64,000 nt of DNA from Microbulbifer elongatus (lineage in GTDB: Bacteria > Pseudomonadota > Gammaproteobacteria > Pseudomonadales > Cellvibrionaceae), in the NCBI RefSeq assembly GCF_021165935.1, contig NZ_CP088953.1, forward strand, positions 1,176,001 through 1,240,000, given 5' to 3'. Every line of letters starts with the position of its first letter. Within the stretch, counting starts at the first letter, position 1. Below are positions 8,443 through 17,386 of this stretch, piece by piece. A program made the translations under genes and the position numbers. The notes below the pieces were generated by a model that ran no database searches, was not told the DNA's origin, and was given only the letters and a program-made list of their open reading frames with translations.

Positions 8443-10833
8443 ATGCTGCACCGGCTGCTTATCGTATTTTTATTCCTGTTCAATACCCTTGCGCAGGCGG
8501 AGACCATTTCTGCGGTTACCACAGGTATGGAGAAACAGCAGGGATTGCTGGATTATTACTGGGACGAACAGAACGGCCGCTTGCTGCTGGAGGTGGATAC
8601 CTTTGACCGGGATCTGCTTCTGTTGTCCGGCCTGGCCCAGGGGCTGGGATCTAACCCGGTGGGTCTGGATCGCAATCAGGTGGGTGACAGTCGGGTAGTG
8701 CGGTTTGAGCGGGTGGGCAACAAAGTGCTGTTGCATCAGGTCAATCTCAAGTTCCGGGCCCAGTCTGAAAACCCCGCCGAACGCCGGGCCGTTACCGAGG
8801 CATTTGCCTCTTCGGTCATCTGGGGTTTCGAAGTCATCGCTGAGGAGGGCGAAAGTGTTCTGCTGGATTTCACGCCATTTATTCTCAGTGATCAGCACGG
8901 TATCGCCGCTCGACTCAAACAGACCGGGCAAGGCAACTACAGTCTGGATCAAAGCCGCTCGGCGATTTATCTGGCGCGCACCAAAAGTTTCCCGAAAAAC
9001 AGTGAATTCGAAGCGCAGTTGACCTTTAAGGGCAGTGACCCCGGGAAGTATCTGCAAGAAGTCGTGCCGACACCGGAACTCGTCACCCTGCGTCAGCATC
9101 TATCCCTGGTTGCGCTGCCGGAAGAGGGGTACAAGCCTCGCCGCTTTCATGCCAACTCCGGGTACTTTCCGTTGATCTATCGCGATTACGCCACCGCCAT
9201 CGACCAGCCCATGGATCAGCGACTGATCTTCCGGCACCGACTGGAAAAGCGTCCTGGCAGCAATACGCCAGTGCAGCCTATTGTGTATTACATTGACCCC
9301 GGTGTACCTGAGCCCATCCGCGGTGCCCTGATGGAGGGCGCCAGCTGGTGGAATGAAGCGTTCGAGGCCGCCGGTTTTGAAAATGCCTTTCAGGTAAAAC
9401 TATTGCCCGAAGGAGCCGACCCTCTGGACGTCCGGTATAACGTGATCAACTGGGTGCACCGCTCTACCCGTGGCTGGTCCTACGGCTATTCCATATACGA
9501 TCCGCGTACCGGTGAAATTCTCAAGGGGAATGTGACGTTGGGCTCCCTGCGGGTGCGACAGGACTTTCTGATTGCCCAGGGCCTGCTTCAGCCCTATGGT
9601 GCAGACGGTGCCGACACCGCGAAGCTGAAGGAAATGGCACTGGCGCGTATTCGTCAGCTCTCCGCCCATGAGGTGGGACATACGATTGGCCTTGCACACA
9701 ATTTTATTGCCAGTGCTCAGGATCGCGCCTCGGTCATGGATTATCCGGCGCCCTTGGTCACCCTGAATGGCAAGCACCTGAATATGGCGCAAGCCTACGA
9801 CCGGGGGATCGGCGCCTGGGATAAGCTGGCGATCCGCTACGGATACGGTATCGCCGAGGGCGATGAGTCGGAATATCTGGAGAGTGTGCTGGGTGAGGCG
9901 AAGAAGCAGAAGTTGCGCTTTATTACCGACCGCGACTCCCGCTCTATCAACGATGCCCACGGGGGTTCCCACCTCTGGGATAACGGCGAAGAGCCGTTGA
10001 AAGAGTTCGCCCGCATGACCCGGCTGCGTCAGCATGCGCTGGAAAATTTCGGTCCCGCGGCGAATGCGCCCAGCGCTGCCCGTTCGTCCCTGGATGAAAC
10101 ACTGGTACCGGTTTATTACGGTCACCGCTATCAGGCGGAAGCGGTCGGAAAGCTGATTGGTGGCCTCGACTACGATTACCTGTATAACGATACCGGTGCA
10201 GAAAGCTACCGCATGGTGGACGCTGACCGACAGCAACAGGCCATTGATGCGCTTGTGCAAACCTTGCAGCCGGAGTTCCTCACTCTGCCGGAGAAGGTAC
10301 TGAAGCTACTGCCACCCAAAGCGTTCGGCTACAGCCGTAGCAATGAAAGTTTTCCCGCCTATACCGGCATCGCTTTTGACGCGATTGCCATGGCAGAAGC
10401 GGCCGCCGGGCATACCTACGCAATCCTGCTGCACCCGGAGCGTGCCGCGCGGCTGCAGCAACAGCGGGCGCGCCGTGGCGCTGGCCCTGGGCTGGACTCC
10501 CTGTTGGCGCAACTAACCGAGCAGTCACTGGCGAATGAACGGTACGAGGGACTTCAGGCGGCGATTCATCAGCGGGTCAATCACGTGTATATCCAGCATC
10601 TGATGTTACTGGCGGGCGACAAGACTGCGCCGGAGTCCGCTCGCGCGCGCGCCAGCTTTGAACTGGCCAAATTCCAGCACGCTATTGGTGAAATGAAGCT
10701 GTTTGGCGACGACCCCCACGGGTATAACGCCCATTATTTTTACGAGGCCAATCGCATCGACGCATTTATGCGTGGCGACCTCAAAGTCGACAAGGGAGAC
10801 CTGAAGCCCATGCCGCCGGGATCACCGATCTAG
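8443..10833 (+). CDS. Secreted zinc-dependent metalloprotease (DUF5117/DUF4953-like)
   Basis: A 796-aa predicted secreted zinc endopeptidase. The start is ATG 8443 with AGGGGGA before it, then a signal peptide (MLHRLLIVFLFLFNTLAQA). The metzincin-type motif HEVGHTIGLAHNF lies at 409-421, and a Met-turn-like SVMDYP follows at about 429-434. The long N-terminal region (VDTFDRDLLLLSGLAQGLG, RVVRFERVGNKVLL) is typical of the family whose members are annotated zinc-dependent metalloprotease with DUF5117 and DUF4953 parts. Physiological substrate unknown; secretion and the neighbouring subtilases suggest a role in extracellular protein degradation. A strong hairpin follows. Confidence 0.9.
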   Translation: MLHRLLIVFLFLFNTLAQAETISAVTTGMEKQQGLLDYYWDEQNGRLLLEVDTFDRDLLLLSGLAQGLGSNPVGLDRNQVGDSRVVRFERVGNKVLLHQVNLKFRAQSENPAERRAVTEAFASSVIWGFEVIAEEGESVLLDFTPFILSDQHGIAARLKQTGQGNYSLDQSRSAIYLARTKSFPKNSEFEAQLTFKGSDPGKYLQEVVPTPELVTLRQHLSLVALPEEGYKPRRFHANSGYFPLIYRDYATAIDQPMDQRLIFRHRLEKRPGSNTPVQPIVYYIDPGVPEPIRGALMEGASWWNEAFEAAGFENAFQVKLLPEGADPLDVRYNVINWVHRSTRGWSYGYSIYDPRTGEILKGNVTLGSLRVRQDFLIAQGLLQPYGADGADTAKLKEMALARIRQLSAHEVGHTIGLAHNFIASAQDRASVMDYPAPLVTLNGKHLNMAQAYDRGIGAWDKLAIRYGYGIAEGDESEYLESVLGEAKKQKLRFITDRDSRSINDAHGGSHLWDNGEEPLKEFARMTRLRQHALENFGPAANAPSAARSSLDETLVPVYYGHRYQAEAVGKLIGGLDYDYLYNDTGAESYRMVDADRQQQAIDALVQTLQPEFLTLPEKVLKLLPPKAFGYSRSNESFPAYTGIAFDAIAMAEAAAGHTYAILLHPERAARLQQQRARRGAGPGLDSLLAQLTEQSLANERYEGLQAAIHQRVNHVYIQHLMLLAGDKTAPESARARASFELAKFQHAIGEMKLFGDDPHGYNAHYFYEANRIDAFMRGDLKVDKGDLKPMPPGSPI

Positions 10834-10849
10834 GTACAGAATACGGATA

Positions 10850-10882
10850 CCAAAGAGCCGCGAACAATTCGCGGCTCTTTGG
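10850..10882. terminator. Bidirectional terminator, metalloprotease/subtilase
   Basis: A perfect 15-bp stem (ccaaagagccgcgaa and its complement) with a CAA loop, ending in T-rich runs on both strands. It sits between two convergent genes and can serve both. Confidence 0.82.
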
Positions 10883-10911
10883 TTTGTGGTGAGTGCTGTG
10901 CCGCGCACAGG

Positions 10912-12864
10912 TCAGAAGTAACAGCGTCCACCCCAGCGGAAGCGGCAGGTGGCATTCACCTCTTTGGTGACCGAGTGGCTCTCACCATCGTCGTCGGTCA
11001 CTGTCAGAGTGACACTATAAGTACCGTCCGTGGTGTATTCGTGGCTGGGATTCTGTGCCGTGGAGCTGCTGCCATCGCCGAAGTCCCAGTGCCAGCTTTG
11101 GATGTTGCCGTCGCTGTCGCTACTGGCATCGGAGAAGCTTGCGGTCGAGCGCGCCACAGAGAATGTGAAATCCGCAACCGGCGGCTGATTGGGTTCGGGG
11201 TCATCGGGGCTGGTCACGGTAACGCTCTGGTTACTGCTTGCACGGGTGCCCTGGTCGTCGGTGACCGTGAGAGACACCGTATAAGTACCCGCCGTGGCGT
11301 ACATATGGCTGGGGCTCTGGGCCGTACTGCTATTGCCGTCGCCAAAGACCCAGTCCCAGGCGGTGATATTGCCATCGGCATCGCTGCTTTGATCCAGGCA
11401 GTCGATAGCCAGTTCGTCGCTGGTACAAGTAAACGCGGCAATCGGGGCCTGGTTGCCATCGCTTACCGCATTCAGTGCCGCGCGGGCATCCACGATACCG
11501 GCACCACAGCCACCACTACAGCTGCCGGGTATTGCGCGGGCAGTGCTCTGTAGCGCATTGATCACTTGATCCGGAGTGATTGTCGGGTTGGCCTGATACA
11601 AGAGTGCCGCTACACCCGCCACATGCGGAGCGGCCATACTGGTGCCCTGGTAGAACTGGTAGCTCTCGCCGGCTGGCCCCTGAGTGCCGCTATTGAGGGT
11701 GGAAAGAACACCATTGCCGCTGACATTGGTTTCCCCGCCGGGAGCACTGATTTCCACCGTCGCACCGTAATTGGAATAAGAGGCGCGATTGCCCTCACGA
11801 TCTGTTGCGGCCACCGTGACCACACCCGCACAGTTGGCGGGGGAGAAATCCGCCGCGTTACTGTTGCTGTTGCCGGCGGATATCACCACCGTGGCGCCAT
11901 TGTCCCGAGCGGTATTGATTGCGCTCTGCATGGCTGCGCTACAGCTACCCTGCCCGCCCAGGCTCAGGTTTATCACCTGTGCCGGATTGGCGTTGACCGG
12001 GACACCGGCGACATTGCCGCCACTTGTCCACACAATCGCGTCGATGATATCCGAGGTGTAACCACCACATTTCCCCAGTACCCGCGCGACCAGCACCCTC
12101 GCGCCGTGGGCGACACCGGCAACGCCGCGATCGTTGTTGGTGACCGCAGCGATCGTTCCTGCAACGTGGGTACCATGCCAGCTGCTGTTACGCGGCTGCG
12201 AGGGATTGAAAAAGCCGCATTCCCACGCGCGCAGCCAGTCCCCCGGATCACTGGGGTCGGCGTCGCGGCCATCGCCATCGTTGGCCACGGTGGTGTCGTC
12301 AATAAAGTCGTAGCCGGGGATGATATTGTCGTTGAGATCTGAATGATCGGTAATTCCGGTATCAATGACGGCGACTACCACCCCGCTGCCATCGTGGGTG
12401 TCCCACGCCGCTTCCAGGTTGATGCCAGCGGTGGCTTCAAAATAATGCCATTGCTCGCTGCAGCGGCTGTCACCGGGCACGGCGGTATGTTGCATCAGCT
12501 GATCCACTTCTACCGTGGCCACTCCCGGCTGGCGGCGCAGTACCGATAGCAGGTTCTGCAAGGTGGCTGCCGGTATCGCGTGGCGCAGGGTAACCAGCTG
12601 AAACTCGCCCGCGGCAAGTTCCCGGGTCAGGCGCAGTTCGGTGCCGCTGATGTGCGACAGGGCTTTCAGCCTGTGTTGTCGCTCCAGCCGGGTGGACGCA
12701 TCGCTGAAGCGCAGGATGAGCCGTTGGGGCAGTACCGGTGTGTCAGCGTCGGGGTTGCTGCCCGGGGGCGGGCTGGTGGGCTGTGCCGCGGCGAAACCGC
12801 ACAACAGGCAGAGACAAAACAGGGACAGGCTGCGCGATACCGCGCGGTAACGGGGAATGTTCAC
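10912..12864 (-). CDS. Secreted subtilisin-like serine protease with two PKD domains
   Basis: A 650-aa S8-family protease. The start is GTG 12864 with AGGA seven bases upstream, giving a signal peptide (SLSLFCLCLLCGFAAAQ). Residues ~45-125 form an I9-type propeptide. The catalytic domain carries the triad D168 (VAVIDTG), H230 (HGTHVAGTIA) and S409 (GTSMAAPHVAG). Two PKD domains follow, ~472-552 and ~560-637, each with a WxWxFGDG core (WDWVFGDG and WHWDFGDG) and the Y-strand (GTYTVSLTVTD, GTYSVTLTVTD). The protein ends CRFRWGGRCYF, with two cysteines that could form a C-terminal loop. PKD domains usually mediate binding to polymeric substrates. Monocistronic; convergent with the metalloprotease. 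Confidence 0.94.
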   Translation of the reverse strand: MNIPRYRAVSRSLSLFCLCLLCGFAAAQPTSPPPGSNPDADTPVLPQRLILRFSDASTRLERQHRLKALSHISGTELRLTRELAAGEFQLVTLRHAIPAATLQNLLSVLRRQPGVATVEVDQLMQHTAVPGDSRCSEQWHYFEATAGINLEAAWDTHDGSGVVVAVIDTGITDHSDLNDNIIPGYDFIDDTTVANDGDGRDADPSDPGDWLRAWECGFFNPSQPRNSSWHGTHVAGTIAAVTNNDRGVAGVAHGARVLVARVLGKCGGYTSDIIDAIVWTSGGNVAGVPVNANPAQVINLSLGGQGSCSAAMQSAINTARDNGATVVISAGNSNSNAADFSPANCAGVVTVAATDREGNRASYSNYGATVEISAPGGETNVSGNGVLSTLNSGTQGPAGESYQFYQGTSMAAPHVAGVAALLYQANPTITPDQVINALQSTARAIPGSCSGGCGAGIVDARAALNAVSDGNQAPIAAFTCTSDELAIDCLDQSSDADGNITAWDWVFGDGNSSTAQSPSHMYATAGTYTVSLTVTDDQGTRASSNQSVTVTSPDDPEPNQPPVADFTFSVARSTASFSDASSDSDGNIQSWHWDFGDGSSSTAQNPSHEYTTDGTYSVTLTVTDDDGESHSVTKEVNATCRFRWGGRCYF

Positions 12865-13082
12865 TTCAGCTTCCTGCTGTGACCGGCTGAATCCGCAGCC
12901 GAGGTGATTGTGCAACAGCGGTGCGGTCCCGGGCCGGTTACAGCCGGGCGTCGAAGCTTCCACTGCGTATCGATAAAAGCCTAGCAGGGGACCGAAAGCG
13001 GCGGCCATGGGTGAAAAGTATGAAACCGGAGCAGTGGGGCCGCGTATTCGGGAGCCGCGGGGAGCAGGTTTCGGGCAGGCGC

Positions 13083-13898
13083 TTAGCCGCGAATGAACTG
13101 GGATTTACGGATCCAGTGGCTGCCCCGATACCGACGTGTGGGAGCGGAAGTGGTCTTGGCCCAGAAGTAATCCCGGTTGAACTGAAATTCCACCTCGTAA
13201 CCCTCCACCAGTGCGGCCAGAGGCATCGCCTGCCAGCTGGACTGGCGGCGTTTGCTGGTGGCTTCCAGCAGGTATTCGGTGTCATTCACGATCGCCACCA
13301 CCCATGCGTGGCCCTGACCTTCGTGGGTACCCAGGGCGACGCGTGCGTCGACACCGAGATTGATCAGCCAGTCGGCGAGCAGAATGGCGTGGTCCTCGCA
13401 GTCGCCGCGCTTCTGGTAATAGGCCTGGCGGGACGTCTGCCAGATGTCGGCTAGCCCGGCGTACTGTAAATGGTCGTACTGGTATTCCTTGCGGATTGCC
13501 AGCGTGTACAGGGGCACCCACAGGGATTTGGTTTCAAAAGGTTGGAAGCCCACCAGATAGCTGTTGGCAAAGTGATGCAGCTTGTCGAGGCCGCGGGCGG
13601 ACGCGGTGACCGACTCCAGGCCCTGCCAGTTCCACACGGAAATATAACTGCTTTCCTGCTCCGACCGTTTGGCGACTGCCTGCTGTACCATGGCCTCAGT
13701 GAGTGGTGCGCCGCTGCCGTGAATCAGCACGGTGCCGCGCTGGTTGTCCTGGATGCGCGCGCTGTCCACTTCGCGATGCAGAGCCGCGAGTCGGTGCTCA
13801 CTCAGCGCCTGATTGGCCGGTGGTGAATGCCATCGTTGCTGTAGTTCCGGCAGCATCAATACGATGCCGAGCAGAGCAAAAGCCAGTAGTTGTCGCAT
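13083..13898 (-). CDS. Transglutaminase-like cysteine peptidase family protein
   Basis: A 271-aa protein with an N-terminal membrane anchor or signal (LLAFALLGIVLML). The bacterial transglutaminase-like core is clear: cysteine in KRGDCEDHAILLADWL (C167), histidine in GQGHAWVV (H197) and an acidic residue in EYLLEATSK (E212) where many relatives have Asp. It resembles LapG/BTLCP enzymes in the core but is longer and lacks an adjacent lapD, so LapG function should not be assumed. It is upstream-adjacent to a DUF350 gene on the same strand (39 bp gap), and the divergent gene is an SPFH lipoprotein. These families recur together in envelope-stress neighbourhoods, which suggests a membrane-homeostasis role. 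Confidence 0.78.
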   Translation of the reverse strand: MRQLLAFALLGIVLMLPELQQRWHSPPANQALSEHRLAALHREVDSARIQDNQRGTVLIHGSGAPLTEAMVQQAVAKRSEQESSYISVWNWQGLESVTASARGLDKLHHFANSYLVGFQPFETKSLWVPLYTLAIRKEYQYDHLQYAGLADIWQTSRQAYYQKRGDCEDHAILLADWLINLGVDARVALGTHEGQGHAWVVAIVNDTEYLLEATSKRRQSSWQAMPLAALVEGYEVEFQFNRDYFWAKTTSAPTRRYRGSHWIRKSQFIRG

Positions 13899-13937
13899 GG
13901 CGGACTTATCCAGGTCTTTTCCTGAGTATCGGCCGGG

Positions 13938-14168
13938 TTAGCCTTTCAGGCCGAAGGATATGATCAATGCGACAAAAATCAGAATTGTCGATGCGAAAAT
14001 GGCCACGGCGATATTGCCGTTTTTCAGCTCGCCTTCGATATCTACGTGCTTGAGCAGTTTCTTGTCGATAATCAGCAGGGCCACCATACCGATTAACAGG
14101 GCAAGTAGCGTATAGAGCAGGTTCAATCCCAGGTTGAACAGCGTGGCGGTGAGAAATTCGGATTGCAC
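13938..14168 (-). CDS. Small DUF350-like inner-membrane protein
   Basis: A 76-aa protein with two membrane helices (LYTLLALLIGMVALLIID and AVAIFASTILIFVALIIS) joined by a charged loop, resembling DUF350. The frame is open to an ATG at 14273, but the GTG at 14168 is preferred: it gives the expected family length, has GGA upstream, and leaves a 142-bp divergent promoter region with the SPFH gene. It precedes the transglutaminase-like gene on the same strand. Function unknown; the family is often found with SPFH and PspA-type membrane-stress proteins. Confidence 0.68.
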   Translation of the reverse strand: MQSEFLTATLFNLGLNLLYTLLALLIGMVALLIIDKKLLKHVDIEGELKNGNIAVAIFASTILIFVALIISFGLKG

Positions 14169-14310
14169 TTGATAAATCCATCGGTTGCGTGAAGACCGCC
14201 AATTAGAGCACAGTTGTGCCGCTTTTTCCTCTGCTTGCCCCGGGCCCGATAGCTCTTTATGGTATTCCGTCAAACATTAGCTCTTCGGGAATGAGAGGAA
14301 ATAAAACGGA

Positions 14311-15222
14311 ATGCCAAAGCTGCCCAAACTGACACGGTCACTCATGCTGTTGCCCCTGGTGGGTCTGGTTCTCGGGCTTTCTGCCTGTGCTGATCGCGTG
14401 GAAGTGCCACCGGCCCACGTAGGGAAAATTCTTACCAAAAACGGTTACAAGCCGGAAACCGTACCGCCGTCTAAGTTCCGCCTGGATATGTGCCTCTACT
14501 ACTGTGACAAACTGGTCACCCTGGCTATTGCCGATTTTGGCCACCTGGAAAAGTTCAAGCTGTTCATGCCCAGAGATCAACTCAATATGAGTTTTGATAT
14601 CCGTATGACTGGCGCAGTGAACGAAAAATACATCGACAATATTTTTGACCGGATGCCGCCCCACAACGGCAATATTTCGGTCAATCAGGTCTACAACACC
14701 TATGCGCAACCGGTGATCCGTGATGTGGTGCGTCGGGTAATCGCCAAATACTCCATCAATGAAATCGCTTCCAGCCGGGAGATGCTGAGTCAGGAATTGT
14801 TTACTGCGGTGGCCACTTCCCTGGATGGGACACCGATCAAGATCAAGCGTCTGGGTATTGCCGATGTGCAGTTTCCCAAGGTGATTACCGAGGCCAAGGA
14901 GCGCGCGGCGGAACGGCGCGAGTTGATCGAGCAGGAGAAGGCCCAGTTCGAGATCCAGAAAATCCAGATGGAGAGGGACCTGGAGCGGGAGAAAATGAAC
15001 CGCGCCATCGCCCGTGAGAAGGCCATGGGTCAGAAAGAAGTCAACGATCTGCTGGCCAAATCGGTGACCGATAAATACCTTTCTTACCGCACTCTGGAAG
15101 TGCTGGAAACCATGGCGGAGTCCAACAACAAGGTGTTCGTACCGGTAGAGGCTCTGGGTACCATCGGCCTGCAGCAGGCCGTGTTCTCCGAGCAGATGAA
15201 GCAGGTTGCGCGCAAGCGCTGA
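14311..15222 (+). CDS. SPFH/Band-7 domain lipoprotein
   Basis: A 303-aa SPFH (stomatin/prohibitin/flotillin) protein. A lipobox (LVLGLSAC, C26) marks it as a lipoprotein, unusual for SPFH proteins, which are normally anchored by a hydrophobic hairpin. The SPFH core spans ~30-185 (VPPAHVGKILTKNGY, NQVYNTYAQPVIRDVVRRVI), followed by a charged coiled coil (~190-250, EQEKAQFEIQKIQMERDLER) and an alanine/glutamate-rich end. Such proteins scaffold membrane microdomains and regulate proteases. It is 17 bp ahead of a small membrane protein, a probable operon partner, and divergent from the DUF350/transglutaminase pair. Confidence 0.85.
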   Translation: MPKLPKLTRSLMLLPLVGLVLGLSACADRVEVPPAHVGKILTKNGYKPETVPPSKFRLDMCLYYCDKLVTLAIADFGHLEKFKLFMPRDQLNMSFDIRMTGAVNEKYIDNIFDRMPPHNGNISVNQVYNTYAQPVIRDVVRRVIAKYSINEIASSREMLSQELFTAVATSLDGTPIKIKRLGIADVQFPKVITEAKERAAERRELIEQEKAQFEIQKIQMERDLEREKMNRAIAREKAMGQKEVNDLLAKSVTDKYLSYRTLEVLETMAESNNKVFVPVEALGTIGLQQAVFSEQMKQVARKR

Positions 15223-15239
15223 GCCGGGGGGGTTCTTCC

Positions 15240-15650
15240 ATGGAATTTAATTCACAGATCGCCAACTGGCTGATGAGTGCCCTCGGCGGTCTCGCCAGCT
15301 GGATCGTGATCGCGGCCTGTACCCTGCTCGCACTGAATATTTTTCTGCGCGCCCGTTTTTTGCGCCAGCGGGGGGAGGGGTTGCACTGGCTGCTCGATCG
15401 CTCGGTGGTGATTCGGCTGCTGTGTCTGCTGTTCTTTATCTGGGTTCTGATCGGTTTCAACAGCAATGGACCAAAGCTGGTATTGGCACCGGACTATAGC
15501 GACGAACAGGAAGCCGTGAAAAGAGCATTGCAGCCGAAGCGGCAGAGTGTAGAAAATCTTGCTCCAGAAGTGGCGGATTCAGAGGAAACCAGTGAGCGGC
15601 TGGCGGAGCTGAGAGCCGAACAGAAAGAGGACTCACAGGATCAGAATTAA
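15240..15650 (+). CDS. Small membrane protein downstream of the SPFH gene
   Basis: A 136-aa protein with two hydrophobic segments (~15-38, ASWIVIAACTLLALNIFL; ~60-77, VIRLLCLLFFIWVLIGF), then a charged, probably periplasmic or cytosolic tail rich in Glu. GGGGGG lies before the start. It follows the SPFH lipoprotein by 17 bp, so they are very likely cotranscribed and may interact. I know no named family for it. Confidence 0.7.
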   Translation: MEFNSQIANWLMSALGGLASWIVIAACTLLALNIFLRARFLRQRGEGLHWLLDRSVVIRLLCLLFFIWVLIGFNSNGPKLVLAPDYSDEQEAVKRALQPKRQSVENLAPEVADSEETSERLAELRAEQKEDSQDQN

Positions 15651-15765
15651 TTTTTGACTTCTCTGGTTTTTCGAGTCATTTCAATTATTTTATTTTTTTA
15701 ATTTCATTGGGATGCGCAAAAGCCGTGAGTAGACTACCGGGCACATTGGAGATGAGGAGATCATC

Positions 15766-16137
15766 ATGCGTTACCTGTTACCTGTAGTTCTGTTTTGTTC
15801 AATCGCTGGTTTTGCCCAGGCCGACAGCACAATGACTCAGCTGCCGTCCGGTGCACAGGAAGTGCAGATCATGGGGAATACCTATTATAAAAGCGGTGAC
15901 ACCTTCTATCGTTTTAACGAGCAAGGTGGCTACTTTTATGAAACCAATCCGCCCCATGCAATGGATCGTCAGACCACTACGCACCAGTCTGTAGTAACCC
16001 AGCCTGGCCCGGGTGTGACTGCGGACCAGATCGAAGGTTGTCGTAACGTTGCGGCGGATAAATCCAACGCAGTGCCCAATCGTGGCAGTTCGGTATACAT
16101 CAACGAGTACAATCGCTGCATCAATGATCTGCAGTAA
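15766..16137 (+). CDS. Small periplasmic protein, DUF6515-like repeats
   Basis: A 123-aa protein with a clear signal peptide (MRYLLPVVLFCSIAGFAQA) and GAGGAG six bases before the start. The mature part has an aromatic hairpin-like stretch (GNTYYKSGDTFYRFNEQGGY) resembling the short YY-x-G-D-x-FYR motifs of DUF6515-type secreted proteins, then a Thr/Gln-rich linker and two cysteines (EGCRNVAADK, NRCINDLQ) that may pair. It is preceded by an A/T-rich 115-bp region likely to hold its promoter and ends at a good terminator. Function unknown. Confidence 0.72.
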   Translation: MRYLLPVVLFCSIAGFAQADSTMTQLPSGAQEVQIMGNTYYKSGDTFYRFNEQGGYFYETNPPHAMDRQTTTHQSVVTQPGPGVTADQIEGCRNVAADKSNAVPNRGSSVYINEYNRCINDLQ

Positions 16138-16195
16138 TCTGTACACTCGGGCTGGTTGTTCAGTGCGTTGTATCTGATCAGACAGACCGCAAATC

Positions 16196-16229
16196 AAAAA
16201 GGCTTGCCGTTTTCGCGGCAGGCCTTTTT
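16196..16229. terminator. Bidirectional terminator before the globin gene
   Basis: aaaaaggc-t-tgccg / cggca-g-gccttttt forms a 14-bp stem with one T-G pair and a TTTTCG loop, A-run on one side and T-run on the other. It lies between the convergent DUF6515-like and globin genes. Confidence 0.8.
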
Positions 16230-16249
16230 GCTTTCTGATTACTTTCTGT

Positions 16250-16648
16250 TTAGTAGGCGCTGCGGATGATCTCAATTCCGGGAGCGATGGCCCGGCGCCA
16301 GGCTCCCGCGGTGTCTTCGGTGAAATGGGGGTCGTACTGCCACAGTGTGGCAATCAGTGCATCCAGCCACAGCAGGTACCACTCCGGTCGAATATTGAAT
16401 CCGGTGCGTGAGTGGCTGCACCCCAGGGCGCGCAATTTGGTATCCGGCATTCCTCGGGCGTGGAGCACCAGCTGCATGATACCGTTGCGCAGCAGGTGGC
16501 GCTGGGCGGCCATATCGGTGTCGACAAAGAGCGCACGGATCTCAGCAGAGCTGCCCATAAAGCGGTCGTAAAAATCGACAAAAAACTGTTCATTATTGCA
16601 GCAGCGCCCGTAACTCTGAAATACGATGTCGCTATCGGTGTTTTCCAT
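16250..16648 (-). CDS. Single-domain globin
   Basis: A 132-aa globin. The start is ATG 16648 behind GGGGGAT; upstream in-frame sequence is not protein-like. Recognisable helices are VFQSYGRCCNNEQFFVDFYDRF (N-terminal part), a glutamine/histidine pair in AAQRHLL (Q49, H51) in the distal region, the likely proximal histidine in ALGCSHSRTG (H79), and IRPEWYLLWLDALIATL (G/H helices). It most resembles short bacterial globins of unknown ligand specificity, perhaps for oxygen sensing or nitric-oxide handling. A perfect FNR/ANR-type box lies about 110 bp upstream, suggesting control by oxygen. Neighbour on the same strand is a CPXCG protein. Confidence 0.82.
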   Translation of the reverse strand: MENTDSDIVFQSYGRCCNNEQFFVDFYDRFMGSSAEIRALFVDTDMAAQRHLLRNGIMQLVLHARGMPDTKLRALGCSHSRTGFNIRPEWYLLWLDALIATLWQYDPHFTEDTAGAWRRAIAPGIEIIRSAY

Positions 16649-16756
16649 ACATCCCCCGGCCCCCTGGTTGTTCGGCGCCTCAGTCCTCGATGGTGTTTGC
16701 GCAAGCGCGGCAGATCGCGCGGGCCGGGATGTTATGCGTGGGGGCGGGTTGCGAAA

Positions 16757-16770
16757 TTGATCTGGATCAA
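16757..16770 (-). promoter_or_regulatory. Perfect FNR/ANR box upstream of the globin gene
   Basis: TTGATCTGGATCAA matches the FNR/ANR consensus TTGAT-N4-ATCAA at every defined position. Its centre is about 115 bp upstream of the globin start codon, so a promoter 70-80 bp before the gene would place it near the -41.5 activation position. No other gene starts next to it. Confidence 0.7.
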
Positions 16771-16828
16771 GCCTGCTGCAGGTCCGCCAGCGGGCTGTGC
16801 CGGACCCGGCCAGAGGTTCCCTAGACAT

Positions 16829-17038
16829 CTACACATCGTTTTCGTGCTTCAGCTGTACCTGCCATTCACCGGTCAGATCGATACTGACCAGTACCTGGAT
16901 GGGACGGCAACACACGGAGCAGTCCTCGATATAGTGTCGGCTGCCCGCTGAAGTATCGATCAGCATCAGTATGCCCTCACCACAATAGGGGCACTGGCCG
17001 TGAAACTCTTCCACTTGCGCCTGCATCTGTCTCTCCAT
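16829..17038 (-). CDS. CPXCG-motif cysteine-rich protein
   Basis: A 69-aa protein with GQCPYCGEGI and, ~25 residues on, EDCSVCCRPIQV, matching the small CPXCG cysteine-rich family (probable zinc ribbon). Two in-frame ATGs (17038 and 17026) are possible; the outer one is used. The 3' end is 58 bp from the globin box. Function unknown; the family is widespread in gammaproteobacteria. Confidence 0.82.
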   Translation of the reverse strand: MERQMQAQVEEFHGQCPYCGEGILMLIDTSAGSRHYIEDCSVCCRPIQVLVSIDLTGEWQVQLKHENDV

Positions 17039-17279
17039 GCTCTGACCGGGGTATAGCGGCTATGGGGTATTTCAACTATAGCCGGGAAGCTGCAGTGCTC
17101 TGAATGTGATCAGACCCGGCTACCCGGATGGCGCGCGGCACTTTTTTGCGTTCTTGTAAAAATGACAGCGGTGTCACCGCGTTATCCACAGTGTGCGGTA
17201 ATTCATTTACAAAACGGATTGATATACTCGCGCCAGACCGAGCCGGGCCGGGATAGCTGCAGCAGAGCGACCCGGGGCG

Positions 17280-17309
17280 GTGACCGCCGGCGGCGCAAAA
17301 GCGTATAAT
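17280..17309 (+). promoter_or_regulatory. Candidate sigma-70 promoter for pgk
   Basis: Within the 348-bp divergent region 17039-17386, GTGACC (17280-17285) and a perfect TATAAT (17304-17309) are separated by 18 bp, 78 bp before the pgk start. I see nothing else convincing in this region apart from a small GC hairpin near 17170. Confidence 0.45.
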
Positions 17310-17386
17310 CCGCGCCCGCTTTCCCCGCTAGAACAATGGGTGAAGCGGTGAGTAAGTATTCAGCAACCAGCAAAAGAGGATTGGCT

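Noticed and set aside
13083..13898. LapG periplasmic protease controlling a biofilm adhesin
   Set aside because: The cysteine-histidine core is similar, but the protein is longer, has Glu in place of Asp in the triad, and neither lapD nor a large adhesin gene is adjacent.
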